44,860 bases of DNA from a virus, in the IMG/VR virus record IMGVR_UViG_3300042517_000316, positions 1 through 44,860 of that record; one strand, 5' to 3'. The first letter of the stretch is position 1. Every line of letters starts with the position of its first letter. A model generated the notes under the pieces. The model was given only the letters and a program-made list of their open reading frames with translations. It ran no database searches and had not been told where the DNA came from. Positions 19,517-27,296 of this stretch are shown piece by piece. Both the position numbers and the translations under genes were made by a program.

Positions 19517-20394
19517 TTTTTATTTTCCTCTACATATCGTTTAATAAATGGAACTATTACGTTTACTTCTTCTGACGGTACCGCATTAATAAGCATATGG
19601 TTTATACCTCTACTTTCAAGAGTCTTTACAAGATCGTCAAACTGATCATATGTAAGGTAGGCAGTATCAAGAACGGGCTGTGGAACCTCTCCTTTTCTCC
19701 ACACTGGTCTAACTACATGGTTTGTTAGCAAGTCAAGTTCTTCTTCTGTTTTTCTAATAACGGGAGTAATTGCAATCATCACTTCCATCCCGTCTAATTC
19801 AAGTGGTACTGATGCAGAACGATGCTTTAGAAAATCGGACCAGCCCCTACGAGCATAAATATGATAAGGCAAAATAATCTTGTGACCATATTTTTTTGCT
19901 GCTTCAAAGACGTAACTATTCGTTGTTGATACATATATGTCTAACTTGTTTCTATGGTTTGGATCACGCCAATATCCTGGAGACTCTTTGTCTTGATCCA
20001 TTTCATTTAATACTCTAAGAAACTCTATCATATAGTTTGATCTGTCAAGAGCACTGGCATTGTCATTGATATCTCCAACAACACCACCAACTCCGTCTTC
20101 ATGGTCTTTTATATATCCAGAAATTAAATTAATTTGAAGTCTGCCTTTGTCTATCCTGTCCATAGATCTATTTATCATAGAAAGATATTGAGGAGATATT
20201 GTGTATGGACGAATGGCCACTAAGTATTTAATGTCTTCGCCTTTTTCTATATCTTTTGCTGTCTTTACAAACATGTCTCCTTCTGGGATATCATGTGTAA
20301 ACATTACTCCAGAAAAGTTATGCTTGTTTAAGTTTGAGGGATCTTTTGGATCTTCAGGGTTTCCCATTACTCCACCAAAATAATAAAATTTCAT
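19513..20394 (-). CDS. Luciferase-like monooxygenase 1 (LLM, 293 aa)
   Basis: The segment IKYLVAIRPYTISPQYLSMI, then DRIDKGRLQINLISGYIKDH is diagnostic of the bacterial luciferase-like / alkanesulfonate monooxygenase fold, a TIM barrel using FMN or F420. Actinobacteria use F420 widely. 41% or so of the alignable central blocks look alike by eye with the LLM at 27286, so they are paralogues. The oxidised substrate is unknown. It starts inside the previous gene's stop (ATGA) and ends in XapX. Confidence 0.75.
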   Translation of the reverse strand: MKFYYFGGVMGNPEDPKDPSNLNKHNFSGVMFTHDIPEGDMFVKTAKDIEKGEDIKYLVAIRPYTISPQYLSMINRSMDRIDKGRLQINLISGYIKDHEDGVGGVVGDINDNASALDRSNYMIEFLRVLNEMDQDKESPGYWRDPNHRNKLDIYVSTTNSYVFEAAKKYGHKIILPYHIYARRGWSDFLKHRSASVPLELDGMEVMIAITPVIRKTEEELDLLTNHVVRPVWRKGEVPQPVLDTAYLTYDQFDDLVKTLESRGINHMLINAVPSEEVNVIVPFIKRYVEENKK

Positions 20395-20537
20395 TCTGTT
20401 GCCTTAATGTAGTGATAATCGCACAAATCAACTATTCTTGTTTGAGAATTTGCCCAGATACGAGTGCTTTCTTCTTCGCAAAACTCTTCCTCACATATAA
20501 ATAGATTAACATTCTTTGTGCTTTTTAGTTGTATCAT
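20391..20537 (-). CDS. Hypothetical acidic protein (48 aa)
   Basis: ATGA overlap with the luciferase-like gene and TAATG overlap with the upstream gene. Contains C15, C20, C39 and H42 (ICEEEFCEEES, LCDYHY), a possible metal site. Too small for other features. Function unknown. Confidence 0.55.
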   Translation of the reverse strand: MIQLKSTKNVNLFICEEEFCEEESTRIWANSQTRIVDLCDYHYIKATE

Positions 20538-20947
20538 TACATTATTCTATCATAGTCTTCTGGGAGTAGTTTCTTTAACTTTTCAAATTCTGAAGATATT
20601 TTTTTTAAAGCAAAATCATGAGGGGCAAGCATGCCCTCAACTGATGACCCATACTCATTATAGTAGTCAATCTGTGGGCCAACCTCATTAATAAAAGAAC
20701 TTAGGCCAGCCTGTACCTCTTCTATGTATTGGTATGCCCAATCACGAGAATCTGAAACAAATTTCAAAAAATCCTCATTAGACTGATCTTTATCTGTCTT
20801 GCCTGCTTCCCTGGTCAATTGCTGTAGCAGCAAAGCCTCCAAAGTCTTTGAGATAAGAACCTTGTTGGCCCTTTTTTGTATAGCGTACAAAGACAAGAAA
20901 AGCAAGGTTAAAGAAGACAGGATGCATATAAAAATCAACTCAATCAT
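20537..20947 (-). CDS. N-terminally anchored protein (136 aa)
   Basis: Residues 3-23 (ELIFICILSSLTLLFLSLYA) form one membrane helix. The rest is helical and charged, with possible coiled coil near the C-terminus (KKISSEFEKLKKLLPEDY). Coupled to both neighbours. No family recognised. Confidence 0.6.
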   Translation of the reverse strand: MIELIFICILSSLTLLFLSLYAIQKRANKVLISKTLEALLLQQLTREAGKTDKDQSNEDFLKFVSDSRDWAYQYIEEVQAGLSSFINEVGPQIDYYNEYGSSVEGMLAPHDFALKKISSEFEKLKKLLPEDYDRIM

Positions 20948-21183
20948 AATTCTTTACCACCTTCTCTTACTAATAGAACAATCGCTCCATTATCTTCTAG
21001 TGCTTTTTTAACACGAATCATATACTCTATTGCCTGCTTTTTCTTTTCAACTGTTTCAAGAGACATGAAAACTTTTTCTTTTGCTTTGACGGTTATGAAT
21101 GTATCATTATCTATTAACTCTAAAGAAAATCCTTCAGGACATCTAAGGGATCTGAACGCTCTTCTCATTTGATCTGTATACAT
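20944..21183 (-). CDS. Hypothetical protein (79 aa)
   Basis: Small alpha/beta-type sequence (FSLELIDNDTFITVKAKEKV, then a helix and IVLLVREGG). Overlaps the next gene by ATGA and ends the gap to WhiB with one base between. Function unknown. Confidence 0.6.
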   Translation of the reverse strand: MYTDQMRRAFRSLRCPEGFSLELIDNDTFITVKAKEKVFMSLETVEKKKQAIEYMIRVKKALEDNGAIVLLVREGGKEL

Positions 21184-21184
21184 A

Positions 21185-21466
21185 TTACTCCATTGTTAGG
21201 GACTGCCATGTTACTCCCCAGTCTGTTTTTGTTTTATGGCTAGAAAATTCTTTTGATATTTCTCCATTTTCTAAGTATACACCACCCCATACACCCCACT
21301 CTTTACCAGAAATTCCAACAGAAAAGCATTCTTTCCTTACGGGACAGTCTGAACACATTAGGTCTATAGCAGGCCTTAGCAGTTCATCTTCTTCATACTT
21401 GTCAAAGAATATGTTTGTATCATAATCCAGGCATGCAGCATCATCTTTCCACTCATACTTATTCAT
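21185..21466 (-). CDS. whiB: WhiB-family Fe-S transcription regulator
   Basis: 93 residues with the four WhiB cysteines C12, C38, C41 and C47 (ACLDYD...MCSDCPVRKEC) and the GVWGG turn (58-62). WhiB proteins hold a [4Fe-4S] cluster and bind the host housekeeping sigma factor. They occur only in actinobacteria and their phages, which fixes the host phylum. Phage WhiB can redirect host transcription or block superinfection. The basic tail after GVWGG is short and not AT-hook-like. Confidence 0.92.
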   Translation of the reverse strand: MNKYEWKDDAACLDYDTNIFFDKYEEDELLRPAIDLMCSDCPVRKECFSVGISGKEWGVWGGVYLENGEISKEFSSHKTKTDWGVTWQSLTME

Positions 21467-21467
21467 G

Positions 21468-21680
21468 TTACCTTACATACTTGTCAGGTATTTCCCATCC
21501 AGTTCTAGAAACGACAAAGATCTTTTTTAAGTGCCAAGCATTATTTTTTAATGCTCCTTGCTTTGATGTAAAGGCCTTATCTGACCTTGTCATCTCTACA
21601 ACATCCCATCCATCCCAGGAAAGGTTGCTGTTCTTGGAAACAATTGCTTCCATTTTTTCAAGAGAACTGATTGATACCAT
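21468..21680 (-). CDS. Hypothetical protein (70 aa)
   Basis: One base from WhiB, so co-transcribed. Basic and Trp-containing (NLSWDGWDVVEMTRSDKAFT), with FVVSRTGWEIP near the end. May work with WhiB, but no family is recognised. Confidence 0.6.
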   Translation of the reverse strand: MVSISSLEKMEAIVSKNSNLSWDGWDVVEMTRSDKAFTSKQGALKNNAWHLKKIFVVSRTGWEIPDKYVR

Positions 21681-21692
21681 TATGTGTGCTCC

Positions 21693-22043
21693 TTAGAAGT
21701 TGTATACGTTTGTATTGATATTTTTTGATCTTGATAAATTTACTATTCGAGAAGTCTGCTCTTTTGGATTAGAAACAAAAGCAAAATGATTAAAACTGTT
21801 CATGTTTTCTTCAATCCATTCGGGAGTAACTCTAAATAATTTAATAGACTTTCCTCTAGACTTCATTCCTCTTTCAGAAAGGTTAACAAACTCAGATGCC
21901 ATTGCACTAATATTTGACGGACCAGCAGTGTACAAGAAAAACTCCTTGTCACTCTCCTCTAATTCAGATAATGCAACTGCCATTGCTCTAAGAAAAATGT
22001 TGTAGTTGTTGAAATTAGTCGTTCCCTGCACCCCTACTATCAT
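21693..22043 (-). CDS. SLOG-like nucleotide-binding protein (116 aa)
   Basis: MIVGVQGTTNFNNYNIFLRA, then FFLYTAGPSNISAMASEFVN resembles YspA/YpsA-type SLOG (DprA-like Rossmann) proteins with a G-x-R/T start and a TGGA-like turn. GAAGGGATAAGC precedes the ATG, which lies inside the end of the upstream gene. SLOG proteins sense or process nucleotide derivatives. The assignment is tentative. Confidence 0.5.
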   Translation of the reverse strand: MIVGVQGTTNFNNYNIFLRAMAVALSELEESDKEFFLYTAGPSNISAMASEFVNLSERGMKSRGKSIKLFRVTPEWIEENMNSFNHFAFVSNPKEQTSRIVNLSRSKNINTNVYNF

Positions 22044-22428
22044 TGCTTATCCCTTCTCTTAGTTTGTCCAGTATGAATAACATCTTGTCTAATTGTACCT
22101 TATCCATGGTGCTCGTGTCAACTTGTATCGCAGAGTCTTTGCTGATCAAATTGTCTACCATTGGTGCTGTGTAAAACCCATTGTCTTTAATCCAGTACGC
22201 TTCATTTTCAACAATGATAACTCTAACATTTTCTTTTTCTTGACGAATTTTTGACTGGCTTTTTCTATTTATCTTTTCAATATATTTTCTCTGCTTGGAG
22301 TATTGATTATGGATCATAGATTGAGTCATCATAGGCTCATAAACCGTTTCCTTTTTAAAGAACACTATGTATCCTATTACTAATAATAGAGGAACAGTTA
22401 AGGCTAACGCTCCGTACAAGTTATTCAT
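22015..22428 (-). CDS. N-terminally anchored membrane protein (137 aa)
   Basis: Residues 6-25 (GALALTVPLLLVIGYIVFF) are a membrane helix. A basic helical region and a beta-like segment (NVRVIIVENEAYWIKDNGFY) follow. CTGGGGGCATCT lies just upstream of the ATG. No family recognised. Confidence 0.6.
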   Translation of the reverse strand: MNNLYGALALTVPLLLVIGYIVFFKKETVYEPMMTQSMIHNQYSKQRKYIEKINRKSQSKIRQEKENVRVIIVENEAYWIKDNGFYTAPMVDNLISKDSAIQVDTSTMDKVQLDKMLFILDKLREGISNDSRGAGND

Positions 22429-22462
22429 AGATGCCCCCAGATAATGATTGTATCACTTTTCT

Positions 22463-22684
22463 TTAAACCCTCAGTCTCCAGTTCATGGCTTTAGGACCTT
22501 GTTTTATCATTTGAAACATATGATGCTTGTATTGTTCTGTTAGTTCTGCATAGATTTCTGGATTGACCAACTCAAGTTTGTCTGTTATAGAATAAAGCAT
22601 TTCGCCCTTTTCATCTATTCCAGCCATCTCTATGGCACCTTGCATAATTAAATGCTCTACCATTGCCTGACCTTTTGGATTCAT
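22463..22684 (-). CDS. Hypothetical helical protein (73 aa)
   Basis: TAATG overlap with the upstream nuclease gene. Met-rich, probably all helical (VEHLIMQGAIEMAGIDEKGE). Function unknown. Confidence 0.55.
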   Translation of the reverse strand: MNPKGQAMVEHLIMQGAIEMAGIDEKGEMLYSITDKLELVNPEIYAELTEQYKHHMFQMIKQGPKAMNWRLRV

Positions 22685-23091
22685 TACTTGCCAGACTTCT
22701 TTCTTGCCTTTGCAAGTGCATCAAAGTCCTTAACCTTTGTGTCGCCCAGATATCCCCATGCATAGCCATCATTAATCATCATGTCATTTAAAGACACTGT
22801 GTCATCATTGACGTATATCCAACCCAAGATACGGCCATACTTTTCAGATGAATCCATCTTTTCAGTCTTAATGACAACAGACTTAGCATCCTTTAAAGCC
22901 TTCTTTAGGTACTCTTTTGACTCAAGGCCAAGAGCCTTCTCTTTTAGATCCTTAGTACGAGACTCAGGGGTATCAATACCCGCTAATCTAACACGGGATG
23001 AAAACAAAATGTCAAACCCTAAATCAATTAGAACGTCAATGGTGTCTCCATCTACTACGCCCTCTACTTTTCTTACATAATACTGATACAT
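22684..23091 (-). CDS. Thermonuclease-family (SNase-like) nuclease
   Basis: 135 residues from the ATG at 23091, chosen because AAGGGGGCTTATT precedes it. VDGDT (13-17), VRLAGIDTPE (34-43) and KYGRILG (84-90) supply the SNase catalytic set R35, E43 and R87, the same numbering as staphylococcal nuclease. No signal peptide is seen, so it acts inside the cell or after lysis. It may degrade host DNA or RNA for nucleotide reuse. Confidence 0.9.
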   Translation of the reverse strand: MYQYYVRKVEGVVDGDTIDVLIDLGFDILFSSRVRLAGIDTPESRTKDLKEKALGLESKEYLKKALKDAKSVVIKTEKMDSSEKYGRILGWIYVNDDTVSLNDMMINDGYAWGYLGDTKVKDFDALAKARKKSGK

Positions 23092-23102
23092 AATAAGCCC
23101 CC

Positions 23103-23387
23103 TTAGACCCAATGTTTAATTATAGCACTTACAGCAAGAGTTGTCCACAGGATATTAAACCAAATAATTGTAGGCAAAGTCTTTACTGTCGATGACCAAA
23201 TCAATGCAAGGCTTGATACCAATGCAAAGATGTATAGCCACCACCATTGCTTACCGAATAGTAAGCCTGGAAATATAATAGATATTTTTGTCATAAAAGC
23301 AAAGAACTCAACAGTATTTGGCTTGTTCCAATACTCTTTGTGTCTCATTGTCTTTAGAGCATTAATCCACTCTGTTCTAAATTTCAT
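23103..23387 (-). CDS. Membrane protein (94 aa)
   Basis: Start at the ATG at 23387 after TGGAGGGATTAAA, overlapping the halogenase stop by ATGA. Three hydrophobic segments (FAFMTKISIIFPGLLF, WWLYIFALVSSLALIW, IIWFNILWTTLAVSAII). Coupled to the halogenase; no family recognised. Confidence 0.65.
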   Translation of the reverse strand: MKFRTEWINALKTMRHKEYWNKPNTVEFFAFMTKISIIFPGLLFGKQWWWLYIFALVSSLALIWSSTVKTLPTIIWFNILWTTLAVSAIIKHWV

Positions 23388-24928
23388 TTTAATCCCTCCA
23401 AAAATTGCCTGTGATCTACACATTCCGACACCTTGTAGTCTTGATATTTCTTGTAATAGTCATACATGTCAGCACCCTTTTTATAGTCTGCAGAATTTTC
23501 TATATATGCTTTTGCAACATCTTTATTAATTGTGTCATGTGCAGACCCTACAAAGGTCCAACTATTTGATGTCCAGTGTTCTCCAGAGTCAGATTTGCTT
23601 GGAAGTCTGACCTTCCATTTGTTAATTTTTTCTTGCAGATCTTTTGGTGCATTTTCATATGAAAATTTGTTCCAAAATTCTGTATCATTTCTTAAAGTCA
23701 TATAGTGAAAATATATAAATTCAGAAATACTATTGTTCATACTAACTATGTTCTTGTTAAACTCTTGTCTTATATCTTTTGAATTTTTAAATAGCCATAG
23801 CGGATTTTCGAATATTTGTGTTAACCCCACAATGCTAACCCAAATTGATGTTGCCTCTAGTGGCTCAACAAAGTTTGCTGCAAGGCCTAATGCCACACAG
23901 TTATTAATCCATGGCTCTTCGTAACATCCAGCACTAAATTTAAAACCACCCTTGTCCTTTCTTGGATATGTTGGCTCATACCCCAAAAACTCTTCTATCT
24001 CTTTCACTGCTTCTTCTTCAGAAATAAGAGATGAGTCGTAGACATAGCCACAACCAAACCTGTTCTGTAGTGGGATCTTCCACATCCACCCGTATTTCAT
24101 AGCAATTGCCTCTGTGTAGGATGGAATTTTATCAGTCATCTCAACAAAAAATGGAACAGCAGAGTCTACTGGAAGAAAATCTTTATAACTTTTCCATTTA
24201 GCGTCATATACTTTGCCAATGATTAGCCTGTGAAATCCGCTACAATCAAAAACAAAATCACACACAATCTTTTCATCATTTTCTAAAGTCAAACCATTTA
24301 CATAGTTATCTTTATCTAGTGAGACATTTTTTATTGTGCCATCAACTACTTTAATTCCTCTTTCTTTTCCTATTTCTTTTAGTCTATTTGCTAGTTTGGT
24401 AGCATTAAAATGTATAGAAATATTTCCTATTTTTTTATAATCATCTATAGGATCTTTTTTAGATACAAATCCGAAATCTCTCTTGTTTGCTTCCAAAGTA
24501 AAGGGGACTTTATTCGCTTCTGAAATTTTTTCCATGAAGTCTATCTTCTTTACGCTATCGTTTAGAGCAATACTTGCTGCCATAAGAGGGCTATTAGAAA
24601 GATACCTGTCGTATACAGCATCAAAGCCTAAAGACTTGTCTGTTGTTGAAAAACCATGGTAATAAAACTCTCCATCATTGTTCCAATTTGTAAACTTGAT
24701 TCCATTTTTAATGGTTGCATCACAATTTTTTATTAGGTCAGACAAAGGAATATTTAAATGGTCAAAGAAATCTGCAAGGTATGGGGTAGATCCTTCTCCT
24801 GCCCCCAAGATTCCTATTTCTGTTGATTCTATAACAGTTATGTTTATGTCTGGGTATGACCTTTGGGCTTTAAGTGCAGTAAGCCATCCAGCACTTCCGC
24901 CACCAACAACAACTACATTCTTTGCCAT
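23384..24928 (-). CDS. Flavin-dependent tryptophan-type halogenase (514 aa)
   Basis: GGGSAGW (9-15) binds FAD. GEGSTPYL (44-51) stands where PrnA-type enzymes have GEATIP. ATIKNGIKFTNW (71-82) carries the probable catalytic Lys. WMWKIP (281-286) is the WxWxIP signature that separates halogenases from monooxygenases. Length fits the family (about 510-540). The enzyme chlorinates or brominates indoles, phenols or pyrroles through hypohalous acid. Start at 24928 after GGGGAAGAAAGTA, sharing a base with the DUF2061 stop. It needs FADH2 from a host reductase, as none is encoded nearby. Confidence 0.9.
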   Translation of the reverse strand: MAKNVVVVGGGSAGWLTALKAQRSYPDINITVIESTEIGILGAGEGSTPYLADFFDHLNIPLSDLIKNCDATIKNGIKFTNWNNDGEFYYHGFSTTDKSLGFDAVYDRYLSNSPLMAASIALNDSVKKIDFMEKISEANKVPFTLEANKRDFGFVSKKDPIDDYKKIGNISIHFNATKLANRLKEIGKERGIKVVDGTIKNVSLDKDNYVNGLTLENDEKIVCDFVFDCSGFHRLIIGKVYDAKWKSYKDFLPVDSAVPFFVEMTDKIPSYTEAIAMKYGWMWKIPLQNRFGCGYVYDSSLISEEEAVKEIEEFLGYEPTYPRKDKGGFKFSAGCYEEPWINNCVALGLAANFVEPLEATSIWVSIVGLTQIFENPLWLFKNSKDIRQEFNKNIVSMNNSISEFIYFHYMTLRNDTEFWNKFSYENAPKDLQEKINKWKVRLPSKSDSGEHWTSNSWTFVGSAHDTINKDVAKAYIENSADYKKGADMYDYYKKYQDYKVSECVDHRQFLEGLK

Positions 24929-25131
24929 TACTTTCTTCCCCATTGAATATAATTCCATCCACGCTCATGTGCGTAGTAAATAAATATTTTAACTACCGTT
25001 TCCCAAAACGCAATCGTTACGGAAAGAGCAGCATTGTTTGTTATCACATAGGCAACGGCAACAGATGAAAGAGTTCCCCATATGCGATAACTTAATGCCT
25101 TAACAAATGACCTTGCCTTGGTTACTGTCAT
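24928..25131 (-). CDS. DUF2061 membrane protein, copy 1 (67 aa)
   Basis: The pattern KARSFVKALSYRIWGTLSSV, then YYAHERGWNYIQWG matches DUF2061: a basic KSxxWR-type start, two membrane helices and an HExxW end. Start at 25131 because of the ATGA overlap with the next copy. Function unknown. Confidence 0.75.
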   Translation of the reverse strand: MTVTKARSFVKALSYRIWGTLSSVAVAYVITNNAALSVTIAFWETVVKIFIYYAHERGWNYIQWGRK

Positions 25132-25331
25132 TCCTTGCCCCACCTAACAGAATTCCAAATTCTTTCATGATAATAATATGCAACAAAGTTAACACCATTA
25201 GTTATTAGTGTAGCAATGGTAGCCATATTAATATCTTTGCTTAAAACATAAAGAGTTACAAATGTTGTTATTAGTGCAACAACTCTCCAGGTTAAAGACT
25301 TTGCAAGAGATCTACTTTTCTTTACGCTCAT
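25128..25331 (-). CDS. DUF2061 membrane protein, copy 2 (67 aa)
   Basis: KKSRSLAKSLTWRVVALITT, then YYYHERIWNSVRWG is closely parallel to copy 1, and ATGA coupling suggests a recent tandem duplication. Two membrane helices; a partner pair in the membrane is possible. A third, more distant copy is at 28653. Confidence 0.75.
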   Translation of the reverse strand: MSVKKSRSLAKSLTWRVVALITTFVTLYVLSKDINMATIATLITNGVNFVAYYYHERIWNSVRWGKE

Positions 25332-25440
25332 CTTTGTCCCCAAACATTATTCGCTCTTCTGCTTCGTTCATTAAGCGACCAGACTCTTCTAAATAATTAA
25401 AGACCCAACTGCTTGCGTTTTTCAGTAGCCGAAATAGCAT
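25312..25440 (-). CDS. Small protein nested between neighbours (42 aa)
   Basis: The ATG at 25440 lies out of frame inside the last codons of the APS-kinase fusion, after TTTGGGGGCAG. The frame runs through the whole gap and ends inside the next gene. Product MLFRLLKNASSWVFNYLEES and GRLMNEAEERIMFGDKDE looks like one amphipathic helix with a charged end. Overlaps of 44 and 20 bases fit the compact style here. Confidence 0.5.
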   Translation of the reverse strand: MLFRLLKNASSWVFNYLEESGRLMNEAEERIMFGDKDERKEK

Positions 25441-26155
25441 GAATGTCTGCCCCCAAATCTACCTGTTCAATCTTATACCCAACATCACGACCATATACAA
25501 TGTTGGTAATGTTAGGTAATCTTAATACTAATGCACCATCCATAAAGTCGTCCTTGGCAATATATTCTTTTACCTGATCAAACTTAAGAGGATCTTTCTC
25601 ACTGGTATTGTAGGTATTACGAACTCCTAGCAAAACTTGCTCTGTTCTCTTCCCTGCCTCTTTGTAAAGGGCGTGGTGTCCTTCATGCCATGGCTGATAT
25701 CTGCCCAGCATAAGGGTTGTAGGGGCTGTCCAGTCGTGTAACTGGCAAGCAGCAATGATAAGGTCAGCCTCTTCTTCTACGGTCATCCCACAAGGTATTC
25801 TGACATCGCATGACTCTGGGTCTTCCCACATCTTGTTTGTATCTTCAAATCTTCCAGACTCAATTCTGTCTACCCAAATTAAAATATCTGGCTTGCCAAA
25901 GGCTGCACGGGTTAGATCAGTTGGGCATACGAAGTCAACTATCACTGGAGCAACTCCCTGCTTAGAAATAAGTCTAGCCATGTCTCCCATACGTCTTGCC
26001 TGCTCGATTCTATCTTCAGGGCTAAAACCTAAGTCTGAGTTTACTGTTGCACGGACCTCATCTGCATTAAGGTGAATGGCGTTAATTCTTTCTTTGAGTG
26101 CCTTGGCCAACTCTGTCTTGCCTGCACCTGGCAGACCAATAATCTGAATAATCAT
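25397..26155 (-). CDS. APS kinase-like / nucleotidyltransferase fusion (252 aa)
   Basis: Residues 1-145 resemble adenylylsulfate kinase (CysC): P-loop GLPGAGKT (7-14), LNADEVR (29-35) and DLGFSPEDR (41-49), the family signature. Residues 147-252 form a cytidylyltransferase-fold domain with GRYQPWHEGH (151-160, HxGH) and ISATEKR (241-247). The first domain would make PAPS from APS and ATP, the sulfate donor of the sulfotransferases at 26712 and 15069. The second domain could activate sulfate or another substrate such as NMN; ATP sulfurylase also has an HxxH in this fold. Coupled to the oxygenase gene by ATGA. Confidence 0.75.
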   Translation of the reverse strand: MIIQIIGLPGAGKTELAKALKERINAIHLNADEVRATVNSDLGFSPEDRIEQARRMGDMARLISKQGVAPVIVDFVCPTDLTRAAFGKPDILIWVDRIESGRFEDTNKMWEDPESCDVRIPCGMTVEEEADLIIAACQLHDWTAPTTLMLGRYQPWHEGHHALYKEAGKRTEQVLLGVRNTYNTSEKDPLKFDQVKEYIAKDDFMDGALVLRLPNITNIVYGRDVGYKIEQVDLGADIHAISATEKRKQLGL

Positions 26156-26715
26156 TTTTCCCCTACCTCTGTGTTTGGCATAATGTCAATTAACAAATGC
26201 ACCCTATCTATTTCACTGCCATTGTTTACATAATGAGTTCTTGAGTTGTTTATTTCCCAACATTCTCCAGTGCCCATCTTGACCTTATCGTCTCCGACAC
26301 CAAAGAATACACTATCAGATGTGACTACTGGGATATGGTTCCTTCTTGAAAGCATAAGGTAGTCTCCTGCGTCATGATGATGTGCTATATCTTGACCTGC
26401 TTTTAACTTGATCAAAAGCACCATACCTCTAACACCATTATGAATTCTTTCAAGGTCTGAGATTATTGGCTCAAGAATTTCAAGCAGCCCAGTATCATTA
26501 GATGTTTTTTGAGTAGAAAATTTTTCTCCTTCTTTCCACATAAGGTCTGCGGTATAGACAAAGTATGAGTTAGTATCTTTATGAACATAGTAGTTGTCTT
26601 GTCTTGATGTATTGATAAACCACTCGTCAGAAAAACTATCTATATAGTTTTTGATGGGTTCAACATCATACTTACTGTGTTGCTTAAAATTAAAGTCTTC
26701 TAGCGTCTTTCTCAT
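26152..26715 (-). CDS. Aspartyl/asparaginyl beta-hydroxylase-like oxygenase (187 aa)
   Basis: Residues 95-180 match the Asp/Asn beta-hydroxylase domain (PF05118): LIKLKAGQDIAHHHDAGDYL with HHD (113-115), RRNHIPV (124-130), H161 and DRVHLLID (170-177). It should be an Fe(II)/2OG enzyme that hydroxylates a side chain of a peptide, free amino acid or small molecule. ATGA overlaps on both sides put it between the sulfotransferase and the PAPS-forming gene. Substrate unknown. Confidence 0.75.
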   Translation of the reverse strand: MRKTLEDFNFKQHSKYDVEPIKNYIDSFSDEWFINTSRQDNYYVHKDTNSYFVYTADLMWKEGEKFSTQKTSNDTGLLEILEPIISDLERIHNGVRGMVLLIKLKAGQDIAHHHDAGDYLMLSRRNHIPVVTSDSVFFGVGDDKVKMGTGECWEINNSRTHYVNNGSEIDRVHLLIDIMPNTEVGEK

Positions 26716-27296
26716 TTTGTCTCCAAGGTCTGATTAAAATCTTTAGAATATCCAAAGTTTGTGAAGTCAGAACTGTAGAAATCCTGAACCATTTTTATTG
26801 CCTCATCTGAATAGTCTCGTATATACGATTCTACCACATAGTTGCCTACATTGTAAAATCCAAGTTTCCAGCCGAGTTCATCCTCTAGTTCTTTTAGGTT
26901 CTCAAACTTATAGAGTCTTTCTACCTGCAGATCATCTTGGTCCATGATATAAAATGACTGAGGGATGTGAAGTAATGGGCTTACTGTAGATATTTTTCCC
27001 TGTTTAATATTATCTAAGTACTGTGCAAAAGATATGTCTGTTTGATTAGTTTTATTGTATTGCTTGTAGCAACTGTAGGTTCTTGTGTAGGGGTTTCTTA
27101 CAACAGCAAAAGAAAACACTCTCTCGTCCACTAGGTTTGCTTCTTTTAGATATGAGTATGGGTCGTGGTGCCTTGGCCATTCTCTCTTCCAGTTGTCTAA
27201 ATTATTTTCATCTAATATCTTAGAAATTGAAGATCCTGCGGTTTTTGGTATATGAACAAACAGTACAGAGTCATACTCTTTTTGATTAATTATCAT
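26712..27296 (-). CDS. Sulfotransferase family protein 2 (194 aa)
   Basis: VHIPKTAGSS (14-23) is a near-perfect PAPS 5'-phosphosulfate loop and FAVVRNPYTR (63-72) the 3'-phosphate loop of the Sulfotransfer_2 family (carbohydrate-type). ATG at 27296 is preferred over GTG at 27311 because GAGG lies at the right distance. It overlaps the luciferase-like gene by 11 bases. Probably uses PAPS made by the gene at 25397. Confidence 0.85.
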   Translation of the reverse strand: MIINQKEYDSVLFVHIPKTAGSSISKILDENNLDNWKREWPRHHDPYSYLKEANLVDERVFSFAVVRNPYTRTYSCYKQYNKTNQTDISFAQYLDNIKQGKISTVSPLLHIPQSFYIMDQDDLQVERLYKFENLKELEDELGWKLGFYNVGNYVVESYIRDYSDEAIKMVQDFYSSDFTNFGYSKDFNQTLETK

